Positions 11,006-23,687 of a stretch of 64,000 nt of DNA are shown piece by piece (the first letter of the stretch is position 1; each line of letters begins with the position of its first letter). The notes below the pieces were generated by a model that saw only the letters and a program-made list of their open reading frames with translations, searched no databases and was not told the DNA's origin. Source of the DNA: Siphonodentalium dalli. Taxonomy: Eukaryota; Mollusca; Scaphopoda; Gadilida; Siphonodentaliidae. Position numbers and translations under genes: made by a program. The DNA is taken from contig CP136064.1 of the NCBI GenBank assembly GCA_032622095.1, forward strand, positions 2,910,280-2,974,279, read 5' to 3'.

Positions 11006-11800
11006 TGTCTTGCAAGATATCCCACCGCTTTAGCTAAATTTACCTTCCTACAATATCCATAAAGAGGATCATATATTATATACCCACGGTTTTAATTATA
11101 GAATATAAAATATATTGGTTTCGCGAATGACCAACTCAGAATTCCGTTAAAATAACAATAACAACCAGCACCTATAACGAACCGTTTTACTGGACTTGGC
11201 CTACTGGTCGCGTAGTTCCGACTTTTAAATAAACGGAAGTTCCAACTCTATAAATAAAAGCCCCACAAGAATTCTGTCCACCACGCAATATCAAAATCTC
11301 AGCAGCTAGATACACCACAGGTGGCGTAATAAAATATTTCTCTGATAGGAACCGGAAGCGGAACAAAAGGTTGAACTCAATCGAAACAGTGACATTTGGT
11401 GCTCACTTTATCCTGTGAAATATATTGTAAGCTCAATATTCTGAAGAGAAATAATTTATTTTGCCCCTAATATATGTGACAATTTATCAAAAGACCCGAT
11501 TGATTCCGCCATTTTACATTACCATCTGTTGCAGACCGTACAATTTAATACTTTACAATTTCGAGGAAGTATTTTACTAATAAAACACGATGAAATAACT
11601 AAATACATTTCCTATTGTATGAAAATCCGGGTTCTGTAACAGAATAAAGTTAAGAGCTACCCACGGAACACAGAAATTTCATTCTAGCGGTCGTATAATT
11701 TACGATATTTGTTGCGCCAGGTGACCGGGCGCAAATCCCCAGTACTTTATAACGACACTACACTGAACGTAGAAGGATACGCACTACGTTCATGACTGAA
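11006..11800. other. No gene seen
   Basis: AT-rich DNA without a convincing ORF. It contains the second copy of the short dispersed repeat (11098-11150). A stretch ending 'catgactgaact' just before 11801 recurs near 25999. Confidence 0.4.
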
Positions 11801-12768
11801 CTACTAAACAACGAACACAAACGAATATAAGATTAGCGGCAGTGCAGAGGCTACCATGCAGGTGTTAATTAACTAGGGCTTACTCTGTCTCCTTGTTTTT
11901 ATTGCAAGATGATTGTCAATTTTATCACTGATGGCAATAAAAACACAGGGAAACATCAGAGGTCGGCGTTTTAATGCATAGCTAACAAAACATTTGAGTG
12001 AATGTGAGTGAGTCATTGTTGTCAGTCTCTGAGATGACTATATATATTTTCTCAGTCTCGGAGATCACTCTGGTAAATGCTATTTCTGCTTGCTTTCCCG
12101 ATACACGCATACACTATGTACCAGGCATCTTAAGGAAAATCTCAATCGTAATTTAAGTAAAACAGACAGTGATCAAACTGTCAATACGATGGAAAAGTAT
12201 TCAATAGCGAGAGCGGCTTGGTAACAATAGAAAACAAAATCATTTATGACGAATTACAGACAGACATAATTGACAAATATATGTGACAACAGACGATACC
12301 TTACATTTATGGAAAGACTAAAGACGAAAGTTTTCAATGCTAGAAAACAAAATTCAACAATTCCGAAATGTTGGACAAATAACAATTATGAAAGCATTAA
12401 AGGTGCGGGAGTCCTTGGCAGTGGGTATATGCTGTGGAAATTTTCCAACGGTCAAAAACCGACACAAAAAGGACAATGTAGACAGACTTTGTCCGTATAC
12501 AAATAAGAACTTATTATATATCGCATAAACAGTATGTTATTGTCATATGTTTGACCATTGTGTAAACAAAAGCATAAAAAGTTACTTTCCTGGTGTTTGT
12601 TTATATTATGATGGTAAACATAAAGAGCGTTCTTTGTTGCTGAATTCCTGATATGGAACTAATAAAGAGTGTTTATATCATTTGTGTGTGATTAGCCAGT
12701 AACACGTACGGTGCTGTCTTCTGTAACACAATCAGACTCTTGCTTAGGTAATATATAGTAGGTCTTTA

Positions 12769-12769
<1 letters not shown>

Positions 12770-12799
<30 letters not shown>

Positions 12800-14128
12800 T
12801 TTATTACAATACACCAGTGCAGGCAGTTGCAAATAACATAAAGTACAAGTAAATTAAACATAATACATAATATATGTGCATATAACAGTAAACAAACCTA
12901 TAACTACATCATACATACGATTCTTAATGAAATATAAATTTTCCATAATTTTCATTTCCCCATATTTATATTTGTTCTCCTTTGGAAGAATAACCGGATA
13001 ATGTTGCACACGGAATTCATAATTACTTCGTCTTCATTTTTCATTATAAAAATGAATTTATCATCATCGTTCATGTTTGTAAAGTGTATGTTATTAGTGT
13101 TAGCAACATCAAATAATTCTTTCCTGAGGTCAGTGTACGCACTGCATTCCATTATGAAATGTTTTTCAGTTTCAACTTTTTTCCCATCACACATGAGACA
13201 AATTCTGTCTTTTAATAACGTCTTTGGTTGTGTGTGTCGGCCTTTTTCTATAGCTAATATATGATTGCTAACACGCAGTCGGGTGAACATTTCTCTTGCC
13301 GTTGGTGATCGGACGTGTTTGAGGTATGGTTCTATTTCATATTTGTCTTTGAACGTTCTATATGTTCGTAGTTTATTAGCACCATTCTTTTTGTCGTCAT
13401 CGAATATATCTTTTTTGAAATTATTTACATGTTCTGATTTTAGTCTCTCAATTATAAGTTTGTCGGTGAATCCTATCGTTTTATTAGACTGTGATATATT
13501 GATACCTCTTTTTGCAAGATGTGTGTCCCACGTTGGAAGATTACATAATAGAGATTCTGTGAACGAATCATGTATTATATTTCCCAGTTGTGCAAAACAA
13601 AGTTTATTTAGATATTTGAACATATTCCCGATGGCATTAACTGCTATGGGGTATCGACCTAGTTCAGCCCTCGAAGCATGATTTGACGCTTTTCTATTGA
13701 GTTGTAGTATATTTTTACAGAACTTTAAATGTGTCTGCTCAAGAGGGTATAGTTATCAACAAACGGAAATTTCAATTCAGCAGCCCATATTTCGCAACCA
13801 TACAACAGAATAGGCATTATTAATTTGTCAAACAATTTACATTTAGTACTGAGAGACAATTCTGTCTGTGAATTCAATGTGAAATACATAGCCTTTGAAG
13901 CTCGCCCGCTCAAGTTTTCACAAGCTCTCTCCATTTTACCATCAAAACTGAAAATGAGACCCAAGTATTTATATTCTTCAACTACTTCTAACGACTCACC
14001 ATTTATATAAAACTTATTTATGATAGCATGCTGTTTACACGATGAACGAAACTGTATTCGTTTTAGTGTTTTTCTGTTTACGGTGATTGGAACAAATATG
14101 AATATTTTCGACAACTAAGGCCTCCCGT
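12770..14128 (-). mobile_element. 5'-truncated LINE with (TTATC)n tail
   Basis: On the minus strand it ends in a microsatellite tail (plus strand: ataag/agata iterations at 12770-12797). GTCTTTAA occurs on both sides (12762-12769 and 14129-14136) and is a plausible 8-bp TSD. Only the C-terminal part of the reverse transcriptase protein remains. It is nested in the 11801-14885 element. Confidence 0.7.
12952..14114 (-). pseudogene. LINE reverse transcriptase C-terminal fragment
   Basis: The first frame (14114 to about 13738) reads INGESLEVVEEYKYLGL, then KLFDKLIMPILLYGCEIWA, the usual region after the RT palm. After a frameshift near 13740 the second frame continues EQTHLKFCKNILQL, ELGRYPIAVNAIGN, then a zinc-knuckle-like CLMCDGKKVETEKHFIMEC (C-x2-C...H...C), ending at 12952. 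YKYLG, the ILLYG motif and the Cys/His C-terminus are shared by many invertebrate non-LTR elements. The clade differs from the CR1-like copy at 4.4-8.5 kb and was not resolved. Confidence 0.75.
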
Positions 14129-14506
14129 GTCTTTAATAATATAATTAACAAAAAAATTGACTGAGTTTACAGACAATTTAAATGAAACAGTGACTGACCA
14201 ACTGCGTGACATTCGAGTGGAGGGGATTTCACATTACCAGGCATTGCATCATCTTTGGAAGTGAGACACGAAATTTAAACAAATATATGACGGCCGAACA
14301 ACGAGACAGACTAATGCGAAGACTTCTTAATTTTGTGAGTGACAATTCCAAATTCCAAACTTCAACTGACGACAATTAACTATACCCAAAACTACCGCTC
14401 TCGCAAAAAAAAACTGGACAAAAAAAAGGAAAGAGTGAAGGCATCAAAAACCAAGACGATCACCAATAAACGACAGAAAGTTAGCATATAGTATGGAAAT
14501 ATACAT

Positions 14507-14590
14507 AGAGGATCTCACATGAGTTTCTATTTTATACGGAATATATCAACCGAGTTCACTAAATTCGATTTGAGTCGAGGTTTACCGAGT
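14507..14590 (+). repeat. Half copy of a palindromic MITE family
   Basis: 'gaggatctcacatgagttt', 'tattttatacggaat' and 'atcaaccgagttca' match one arm of the complete palindromes at 31779-31922 and 55562-55707. The second arm is missing. Confidence 0.7.
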
Positions 14591-14885
14591 GCACTGACTT
14601 CAAGGAGAACAAACTCTGCCCATCGTTCCGCCGGGGCCGAGTCAGTGTAAAATAATAAATAAATATTCGATTGTATATAAAACAAACTTTGATTCTAGTA
14701 CCTGAAGCTCTACTGAAAGAGCAGTGTGATGTCAGGGAAGTTAAACGAAGTAATAATAAGACAAACTAACTAAGTCAAAACAACTCAGTGACAAAGAGAC
14801 AGAGCATAGAGTATGCGGTAGTTAATTAACACCTTTATTAACACCTTTGCTAATCTCATGTTCGTTTGTGTTCGTTGTTTAGTAG

Positions 14886-15069
14886 CTTTGCATTCAAATA
14901 ATGCTTATAACTCGAAAAATAAGTCATCAAAGTTGGAAATAACACCACATACACATATAATGGACCCACACGCACCCACAAACCAAATTTCACCCTTCTA
15001 TTCCGCTTTTTAGACCTGTGTTCGTTTATGTTCGTTTGTGTTCGTTTGTGTTCGTTGTTTAGTAGGACC
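14886..15069 (-). repeat. Inverted partner arm of the 1461-1655 repeat
   Basis: Reverse complement of the arm at 1461-1655: it ends GTTTAGTAGGACC after repeats of gttcgtttgtgtt type and shares 'accaaatttcaccctt' and 'caaagttggaaataacacca'. It lies directly beside the right end of the 11801-14885 element. Confidence 0.7.
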
Positions 15070-15097
15070 GTCTTATACTTTATAGTTTAATTGTTCT

Positions 15098-15390
15098 TAT
15101 AGTTTAATTTATAGATTATACCAGAATTGAATGAAGTGTGAATGTTTTTTTTAGACCAACAGTCAAATGTTTCCCAATGGTCGTAAAATAATATAGGTTG
15201 AAATTGTTCTTATAGTTTAATTTTCCAACCAGAATTGAATGAAGTGTGAATGTTTTTTTTAGACCAACAGTCAAATGTTTTCCAATGGTCGTAAAATAAT
15301 TAGATTGGAATGGCTATCAGTATCACTATCAGTTGGAACATTTCCAGCTATACAGGGTGCCAAGTTGAAAAATTCTAGCAGTTGGAATTC
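15098..15390 (+). repeat. Two partial copies of the left end of the 16211-17759 element
   Basis: 'ccagaattgaatgaagtgtg' and 'agaccaacagtcaaatgttt' occur twice here (from about 15120 and 15230) and again from about 16247. The second copy (15191-15390) includes the terminal 'ataggttgaaattgttct' and runs to 'ccaagttgaaaaattctagc'. Confidence 0.75.
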
Positions 15391-15406
15391 TTGAGGTACA
15401 TGTTGT

Positions 15407-15557
15407 GGGGGGGGGGGGGGGGGTATCCAAGCCAAATTATTAACCCACCCACAACTTGGGGTGTGCGAGGGACAGGGATGTGGACTGAGGGTCTTCATTG
15501 GTGACCTCCACCTTGGAATTTCGAATTACCCCCCCCCCCCCCCCCCCCCCCCCCCCC
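15407..15557. repeat. G17 and C29 homopolymer runs
   Basis: An uninterrupted run of 17 G (15407-15423) and one of 29 C (15529-15557) lie about 105 bp apart. They are complementary, so could pair, and either could form quadruplex-type structures. Lengths may be assembly-sensitive. Confidence 0.9.
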
Positions 15558-16210
15558 ATTGCACACTTTGGTGCATTATTTTCAATGTTTTAATAGTTTT
15601 ATACGCTAAGGCCAAAATGAAGAATACCTGAGTTTAGCCTTAGGCTCATTCAGGCAGTAACGGGTCACAGGCAGTAACGGGTCAGTTGCTGTTTATCGTC
15701 GTGGCAAAAGCCACAGTCTTACGGCACAGATGCACTTGATCTCCGAAAATGCTGTTGATTCTTGAGAATGAATATGTGTTGGATATCATCTGCAATTTGT
15801 GGCGAGTTCTGACGGTAATTTCAGAATTAATTCAATTTTTCTGACGGACAGTGGAAACACTTCGGAGAAAAGTAGGTCAACAAAATATGTCAAGTTGCAG
15901 ATCGGCTGCTGCCAATAAAAAACAGAATAAAATACACCCAAACTAAGCACTGTAAAATATTAACAAATTATTGATTTTTCAACTCCCAGACCCCCACAAA
16001 AGTTAAATATGTCTTATTGTGTAAACATTTAATTTGCTTCGACCTACTTCCGTTGTCAATAGCGGGTCACATGCTTTTGTTTACAGTCGATCACACGTGC
16101 TATCACGGACTGAATACAAACATGTCAATTGAATTCTAATGATTAGCATACGTTGGAAATAATAAAACATAGTAACATTTCATGCCTTCATTGGCAATTT
16201 GAGACATAAT

Positions 16211-17759
16211 ATAGGTTGAAATTGTTCTTATAGTTTAATTTTCCAACCAGAATTGAATGAAGTGTGAATGTTTTTTTTAGACCAACAGTCAAATGTTTTC
16301 CAATGGTCGTAAAATAATTAGATTGGAATGGCTATCAGTTGGAACATTTCCAGCTATACAGGGTGCCAAGTTGAAAAATTCTAGCAGCCCCGCCCTTTGT
16401 TTGAAAATGTTCATCTGGGGACTGGACGTGTCTCAAACTTTCCAACTGTTGGAAATGTCGAACCCCACGGCCCCTAACAGGGCCTGGTCCAGGTTTTATT
16501 TGGGGACACCTCCCGATGACCGAACGTCATCGCCGACTGCCGAAGGCAGGAGCCGGGGAGAGTATGAGAGGGGCTCCTCCCTCTTTTTGGGGCGGTCCGG
16601 GGGGGGGCCTCCCCTGGGAATTTTTTTGAACTTTCAATTCTCGGAGAGTGATCTTGGGCATATATGAAGGATGATTTTCATTTTTTAACCAAAGAGAATT
16701 TTATACTTTCAGTAGCTATTAATATGACCAGAGTCACTTAAGCTAGAAAACAAAATTCATTTAATACATGAATTCAATTTATATTTATACACAAAAGAAA
16801 AGACACAATGAACCAACATATTTTATATTTCAACTTACAAGATAACATTGTTTTTAACAGAATTAAACAAACACACATAATGATAACAGATTAATATATA
16901 ATATTATCATAATAATGCATAATATAATCTAATAATGTATAATATGCCCCACTGTATGACTGAGATGAAAAAGATAGAATGAACAGTCCTGCAACATTTT
17001 TCATTATTTCTTATTCTAGGTTTGTAGTTAAACACTCTCAAAATTATGTTGTGTTCTATTTGTTTCCAATTGATATACCGGTATACATGTATGTTAGGGC
17101 CCTAGTAATTCGAACTAATCTCTACGTTAATTATTCATTTGGTATTATGAGATCCCTCCCACCTGATAACCAGGTTGATTTGATCAAATTGTCACTAGCT
17201 GTTCCTATACTGTATTGTGTAATTTCGCTTTAATTTGATTGAAATACTAAAGTCTGAAGGCTGAATGGTAACAAACCTGAACTATTTGAAGTTTTCACAG
17301 ATGAAAGCTAGATAGAACCAAACATACTTTACAGTATGATTCCAACTGTTAAACTTAAATCTTTTTGTAAACTTAAATGTCTTATGTCAATATATATAAA
17401 TACATAAATGCTGTGTATCTTGTTAGAATATGAATTGGGACCTGAATTTAATAAAAAAAAAAATATTTTTTTTAAATATATATATATTTTTTTGCCTTCA
17501 ATTTTTTTTGGGCGCCCAAACTCAATGTCCCCAAACCCGATATACAGGAGTCGAAAACGGGCTGGGTCAGGCCCTGCCTAAGGTTGGAAAATTTCCCAAA
17601 TAATGGACACTTTCAGACCAAAATTTTGACAAAAAAATAGAAAAAGAATATTCTGCTGTTGCCAGTTGGTCTAAAAACAACTTATTCCCCACTATACCGG
17701 TTGGGTATAATAACTGGTTTGGGTTTACATATAAATAATTGAGAACAATTTCAACCTAT
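16211..17759. mobile_element. 1.55 kb TIR element (ATAGGTTGAAATTGTTCT)
   Basis: ATAGGTTGAAATTGTTCT at 16211 is the inverse of AGAACAATTTCAACCTAT ending at 17759. 'tagaccaac' occurs subterminally on the left and as 'ttggtctaaa' on the right. Inside, 16480-16620 is GC-rich with 'gaggggctcctccctc' and 'cccctggg' self-complementary stretches. No transposase ORF. The left ~180 bp is duplicated upstream at 15098-15390. Confidence 0.7.
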
Positions 17760-18442
17760 GCGGGTAATTGTGGACAATTTGTGGTGTATATATGCTTAAA
17801 CTATAAAAGTTGTGTTGGACCGGATCAGGCATGATTCTCTAGCTTGAACATTTTTATCAAACACCAGACCTGTCACTACATCCTTAAGGAGGGTGTGAAT
17901 ATAATTACCTGGATTCAGGATGTTGGATCTCGCCCAAGGGATGGTGCCCGGCATATGTATATGATAAGGTGCATCCACCAAATGGAGTGCCCAAGCCATA
18001 TAATCCTCCCCGAGAAAACCACAAAATAAAAAGAATATATTAACACCAAATGATAATTTTGTAATTTCAATTGTTCCGTTATAAATAGATATATTAGTAC
18101 ATTGCATTCTGTGTACAATCAGTTCGTGTGCCATGTAACTGCTGTGATAGTAACCTCTGACAGGGATGAATCCAGGCACTTCATGCAGTGCTATTTGGCA
18201 GGTTGATTATACCGTCCCAATATAATTTAAAATCAACACACAACTGAGGGTGGGTTGGGTGCTTGGTGGAAATGGGTATAGGGGGCCTACTCATACCAGT
18301 GGCGAGATATACCCAACACTCACTGTCATTCGCAACGTCCTTGGTAGTAACGTTTACCTTTTTACCTTGTTTTTCTGGATCAGAGCAAAATGAAAGTAAT
18401 TGCAAGTCCTAGTTTTGTGTAAAATGCTTCTTTCTTGATGTA

Positions 18443-18862
18443 CTCTTGTGTCTGTAATAAACGTGCATGCACGTTTATTAAAATTTGGAAGATTTTCCAC
18501 CCTGCACGAGGCTTATTCCAGTCTGCACGTTTATTAATTTTGTGCATTTTGGAAGACATGTCTTGACAGGCCGATTTTGCCCCCTCCTCCCCACAACAAA
18601 TCTTGAGAGGGTGTTTATAAAATCCGGAGTAAATGTCAGTATACTGTAGCAAAATATTGGTATTGCACCACGTATCAGGTTTTAACGATTGCTGTTATAT
18701 TATTAACTCACAATAGGCCATGCCAAATAGTTTATTGGTAAATAGAATAATAAATTTGTTTCGCCCTGTACTTATATTCCAGTCTGCACTTGTATTACAT
18801 TAGGTCGGATTTTCAACCCTGTACTTATATTCCAGACTGCACTTTTATTCCGGACACGAGAG
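18443..18862. mobile_element. CTCTYGGGCTCC-family element, copy 1 (420 bp)
   Basis: Flanked by TA on both sides. The ends start ctcttgtgtctgtaataaac and finish 'attccggacacgag'. Subterminal tandem motifs of the form aataa-n-gtgcatg or ctgcacttttatt line both ends. It is a divergent member of the family seen at 24630, 26987, 32511, 38319 and 53394. No ORF. Confidence 0.75.
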
Positions 18863-20274
18863 TATATGTTGAATACAAATATGATATAAATTGCTTGAAT
18901 CGTGATCCACAAATAAAGCGATAAGTGGCCAGCTCACAAACCAATGATATTAATTTGATACATGTATATGTCAATCAGATTTGGCACAGGTAAGTGCTGC
19001 ACATGTTGCAATGAAATGAGTTACACAACATTTGCTACTCATGGTCATATAAACATGTAGGCCAAATGAATATGTTGTCAGTTTTGTGTGTGTTTGTGTC
19101 ATTAATTTAAAAACTACAAAACATATAAAATGTGTACTGTCCAAAAATAAATATTGCCCTTTGATATTTCATTGACAATTAAATAAGAGTAAAAAATGTG
19201 AGTTAAAGATATGCAATTAAATAAGTTATAGGCAGTAACTTGAGGCAACTCAAGACAGTACAATCCACAATGCATCTTATGACTGATCCACTTGGGATTT
19301 GGGATGCAATCTCTCAAGGTGCTTGAAACGATCAAATGATCTTGTCCGCCATCTTCTGTTCTGGTAAATTTCCACTTTTCATTGTTTTATATCAGTTTAT
19401 TGCCTTTACCCCTGTTTATCCTATAGAAAGAATGAAGCTGTACGTCCTATCCTGACTGCACACCATCCACCCCAACTGTTGCCACCTCTGCTCTGATTTA
19501 TATACTACTACTACTATATGTTTGTATTATGAACACAAAACATTCAATCACACACTATAACACTACTACATATGATTTGTGACTTGTAAGTGAATGCTAT
19601 TAACTGTACATAGGGCCATATTATGTTGGGAACAAATGTAATTACTAATTTGAGTTTGTATTTCCAATATAAAATATAAATAAAAACATATTTCTCAGCA
19701 ACTAATTTTTCAACAAATCAGTTATTGATTGTGATTCTCTTAGCGCTAATTATCATCATCAAAAACATAGAATTAGTTTCCCGATGATGACGTACACATA
19801 TATCGTCTGTGCCTTGGTAATTGTTTTGAACATCTGTATATGTATGCAGTTGTTACGTCCTAGTGACCAAAGCTGGCTTTTACAGAATGTTTTGTTTACA
19901 TTCTGTTGATGCTGAAATGGAGTCTATTGTAAATAAGTTTGTGTTTGATACAAAACTTTTAATTGGAATAAATACATCTTGCACATGTTATTTGTGGTTT
20001 AATAACACACAAACAGCCATAAATTGTGATATATACAGCTCAAACGAAAGGTGACCCTTTACTGCCTGAATTGACCCCTTATTGCCTGAATTTCGTGCTA
20101 TCTTTGATCGCATATTTTAAACAGAAAGAGCAAAATTTGGGAACATCACATAGGATGTATGATAGAGCTAGGATTTATGAACAAAATGATATATAAACTT
20201 GCATACAGACAGGTGCAGCACAAACATAAAAAGTGACCCTTTACTGCCTGAATGACTGTAACAACTAACATGAG

Positions 20275-20336
20275 GGGGAAAAACAGGGGCGGGCGGGCGG
20301 TACTTCATTTTATTTGTTCATTTTATTTTTCACGGG
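20275..20336 (+). repeat. Fragment of the 39868-41820 element family
   Basis: 'aggggcgggcggg' followed by repeated 'cattttattt' matches 39915-39975. Related fragments lie at 30125-30250, 42772-42870 and 61570-61620. Confidence 0.55.
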
Positions 20337-20852
20337 GATTAAATATATAATAACTGTTCGTGCCTTCTAATCGTCTGCCAGTGTCACTCGTATTATAAAG
20401 CTTGGGCAAGTCATTGTCACACTATTATAAATCAATGTCAATTGTCAATGTCATGGTAGCTTTAATCAGTTTAATGGTGTTACAGAAGTTCAATGACATA
20501 TATTTACACACTAATTAGTGTTGTCATCACTAAATCCAGCATTCTGTTTGGTCGGCGCCTACGTGGCTAGTTGCAGTTATTTCTCGGTGAATGCGCAACG
20601 CCTCATGACACCAAGCTAATAACACCATCGATACGTCATTAGGTTTGGAAAGACGAACGCGTAATGTTTTGGGCGCATTTGGACTCGCGCAGGATTGACT
20701 TAATACATCATCGGGTTTCAATATGAAGAGAAATTGTTCCTATTAACTTTTGGCAAGGGTGCTATTGGGTATTTTGGGCTGATCTTGTCACGATACACTT
20801 TTCGATTTAAATATATTTACAAAAGTGGCTTTCTCGCTAAATGTATATAAAT

Positions 20853-21012
20853 ATAAGGATTAACTGTCATGTGGACTATTTTTATGGAGATGTAACGGTG
20901 AGGTAAGTGGACATAACTTGTATGTAAAACCCTTCGGTTTTACACAAGTTATGTCCGCTTACCTCACCGTTACATCTCCATAAAAACAGTCCACATGACA
21001 GTTAATCCTTAT
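20853..21012. repeat. 160 bp near-perfect palindrome
   Basis: 'ataaggattaactgtcatgt' from 20853 is mirrored by its complement ending at 21012. The arms (about 68-75 bp) also share 'tatggagatgtaacggtgag', with only a few mismatches. The centre is 'gtaaaacccttcggttttac'. The structure suits a palindromic MITE or a recent inverted duplication; no TSD was found. Confidence 0.9.
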
Positions 21013-21534
21013 GTATACAGCATGATATTAAATGATATTATATATAGAATAAGTGTCTAGTGTTGGAAATTAAATGGTTTATGTTCACGCTGAAGCTCGG
21101 ATATTACAGGCCAAATCCATAATATGATTACGTCAGTACGTATCAGACCTGTTAAGTTTTGAAAATGTCAATCCGTGAGATTTTTGCGGGAGGTATGCCC
21201 AAATATGTTCATGTTCCAAAAATAATTTTTATGATGAAGATTGCATAATTTTTATGAGTTTCTATTTTATAAATATATAGACCTAAATAAAATGGCAATG
21301 AATGTCCTGTTGGTAATTGTAATAGAGCTGCTCTGTGTGGGAGATACCACCATTTATTGAAAAGAAAGAAGCAGATCACACTTCGTAAAAATACTCAGAA
21401 TTCCACCGGAAACAGCCGGATATGCGCGAAACTGAAAGTACAACATCGTAATAAACGACAAAATGGACTCGTCTTACGGTTTAACACACAAAAGAAATGC
21501 ACACATTCCACCATTTATTAACCCTTATTCCAAC

Positions 21535-21621
21535 GTATCGTCTTTTGACGTCTTTTGTTGTAGCGTCCGTATCGTCTTTTGACGTCTTTTGTTGTAGCGT
21601 CCGTATCGTCTTTTGACGTCT
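21535..21621 (+). repeat. 34-bp minisatellite
   Basis: 'gtatcgtcttttgacgtctt' starts at 21535, 21569 and 21603, giving 2.6 units of exactly 34 bp. Each unit includes the palindrome gacgtc. Confidence 0.9.
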
Positions 21622-21797
21622 TTAATTTTTGCATTTTCAACACTCGGATTCGAGACTCGAATAAAGAGTAATAATGACGATTTACATTGATTGTGTTTTG
21701 TTCTGCTGATGGTTAAGATCATGAAGGGCACATATTAAATCCTTTCTTCCTTTGCTAGGCTTTAGATTTGCAAAATGTTTACTTATAATGCTGTTTT

Positions 21798-22300
21798 GGT
21801 CGACAAAATGAAAACAAACGAAATAGAAACACGTGGTTTCGACGAAAACGAAAGTTGTTGTCAGAGACGCTTCCTTGTTGATTGCGTTATGCGTGGCCGC
21901 GAGGGTAATCTATGTAAAATATGACAACTTGAACTTGATATTTATATTGGATTATGTATTATTTCTTAAGTGGTGATTTTATATTTCCAAATAGTGCAAT
22001 ATGAACATTTTCCCCAGCCGTAATTAAATCGGCCACAGATAAGCAAAATCTCAGCGTGACAGTTACGGAACTGGCCATTGGGATGTTTTTCCTGTCGAGT
22101 TCCATTATGATTGTCACTTCATCCGTGAACGTGAAAAAAGATTTTTATAATAATATATTTTTTTAATGGACTAACATCATAACGAAGGCACGTATTTCCA
22201 ACTTGCCTAAATATTAAATGTTGACATAGAGTATGTTCTCAGTCTCGTATTGGCTGACAAAATGAAAACAAACGAAACAGAAACACGTGGTTCACTGGTA
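21798..22300 (+). repeat. Direct repeat pair ~455 bp apart
   Basis: 'gacaaaatgaaaacaaacga' continuing to 'gaaacacgtggtt' and, further on, 'ttcgacgaa' appears at about 21800 and again at about 22255. No coding region lies between; the intervening DNA is otherwise unassigned. Confidence 0.6.
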
Positions 22301-22775
22301 GCGAATTTTCGACGAAGACTAAATTTGATCAATATTTAATGTAGGTGAACTTCTCCACAAACCAAATGTTGTGAAACATATTCATTAAGTGTCACAATTG
22401 TTGTTTAATTTGAGAACTCGAACATTGCAATTCCAAATTGATGACTCAAAGTGGATCTTTCTGCATTTATTGCACAAATTTACTCTGCGAAATCATGTTA
22501 TGTCGGAGCATCGGAATATTATTTCCGGTTGTAATGTAACTACGGACGCGGCCGTTGTTGTGCTATCGGCGGGATTCTAAACACATAATTAAAACTTTTT
22601 TATATATATTATCTACAAATTTAGTATAATAAATTGATGAGATATTACTTTTATATATCCATTACTCGATATTCAGAAGGTTTTTATAACTTTTATTTTG
22701 AAGTTTCATTCTATATTCTAAAGTTTTGAGAGGTTTCTTTATCATAAGACTCTTTTTATGAAGGAAATAACTTAA

Positions 22776-22990
22776 AGGTACTCAATCCGATAAGACGCTG
22801 CTAAATTACTCCTTCCTTGGTTTCGGTGGGGAAAAAAATATTTGATTAGTGTCGAGGAACCCACCCATCAAAGCTCAGAGTAATTAGATATCGATCTTTG
22901 CAGTTTGCTATTTTTATTGTTTCTGGGCCTGATCGTGCCAGAAGGACGAGGTCAAATGGGCGGTCTTCCAGATAAAGATGGATAACTGTA
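22776..22990 (+). mobile_element. TTAA-flanked MITE family, truncated copy
   Basis: Begins AGGTACTCAATCC directly after TTAA (22772-22775) and shares 'gtcgaggaaccca' and 'catcaaagctca' with the complete copy at 23688-24126. No right terminus is found, so the copy is truncated after about 22990. Confidence 0.7.
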
Positions 22991-23687
22991 AATAGTGTAA
23001 AATCGTGGTAATAATAACTACTTGGTATTAGAGTTGTCCATCTTTTCTGGTTAAATACGCCCAGAATAGCAAACCTTCAGAATAGCGAACCTTCGATGTC
23101 TGAATAAGAACCTTTGGAATAGCGAATATGGAACCTTCGAAATAATGAACGCGATCCTGTATGAAGAGCCCATGACACGTCCATCAATAAATGTATACAT
23201 GTTTCATGGGACTGTTTATATATACACATATAAGACTGGAGTAAAGTTGAGACCAACATGTCTTTGTTAATTTTGGTGCCCAGATTTCAACGAAATTTGG
23301 TGTGGTGACTCAGGGTGCCCTGGCAGAGTGTGTAATGGCGTTAGTTTTTCTAAATTTTGATTTAAACAAATTTAAATGAATAAAAAAAATATGAACATAT
23401 GTGAATATTCAGGTACAAATAAACCTATTTGCACGAGAATATGTTGCAGCACCAGATATAGAGGAATGTGGGCCACAGTTAGACATGGGTCACCGTCAGA
23501 GTGAGATATTGCCTCTAACATTTCTCTAATTTCCAGACCAATATCCATGGCGCCAGTCAAGCGATATTAGCCATATAGCACATTTTACTATATTTCTTCA
23601 AAATGCAATCATCAGGTGAAGGTTGAATCTGGCCAAGCGACCAATTTTCAAGGCAAAATTATTTTAATTTAATTTTTGCTATTTTAA

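Larger units (their letters stand above)
11801..14885. mobile_element. 3.1 kb TIR element (cgaacacaaa family) containing a truncated LINE
   Basis: Ends read CTACTAAACAACGAACAC and, at 14885, its complement. The similarity continues inward through 'gattagc', 'ggtgttaattaacta' and 'ctctgtctc', giving about 80-100 bp of diverged inverted repeat. The right end abuts another arm of the same family (14886-15069). Near that end lies 'ggagaacaaactctgcc', which also occurs (reversed) inside the 43259-45076 element, linking the families. No transposase is seen. Confidence 0.65.
15646..20255. mobile_element. 4.6 kb element with 23-bp TIR (TCATTCAGGCAGTAA)
   Basis: The left end TCATTCAGGCAGTAACGGG is matched by the reverse complement at 20233-20255 with one mismatch over 23 bp. 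The motif repeats just inside each end (15664 on the left; 20051 and 20074 on the right). No TSD or transposase is visible. It encloses the elements at 16211-17759 and 18443-18862, which inserted later if the outer ends truly belong together. Confidence 0.5.
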
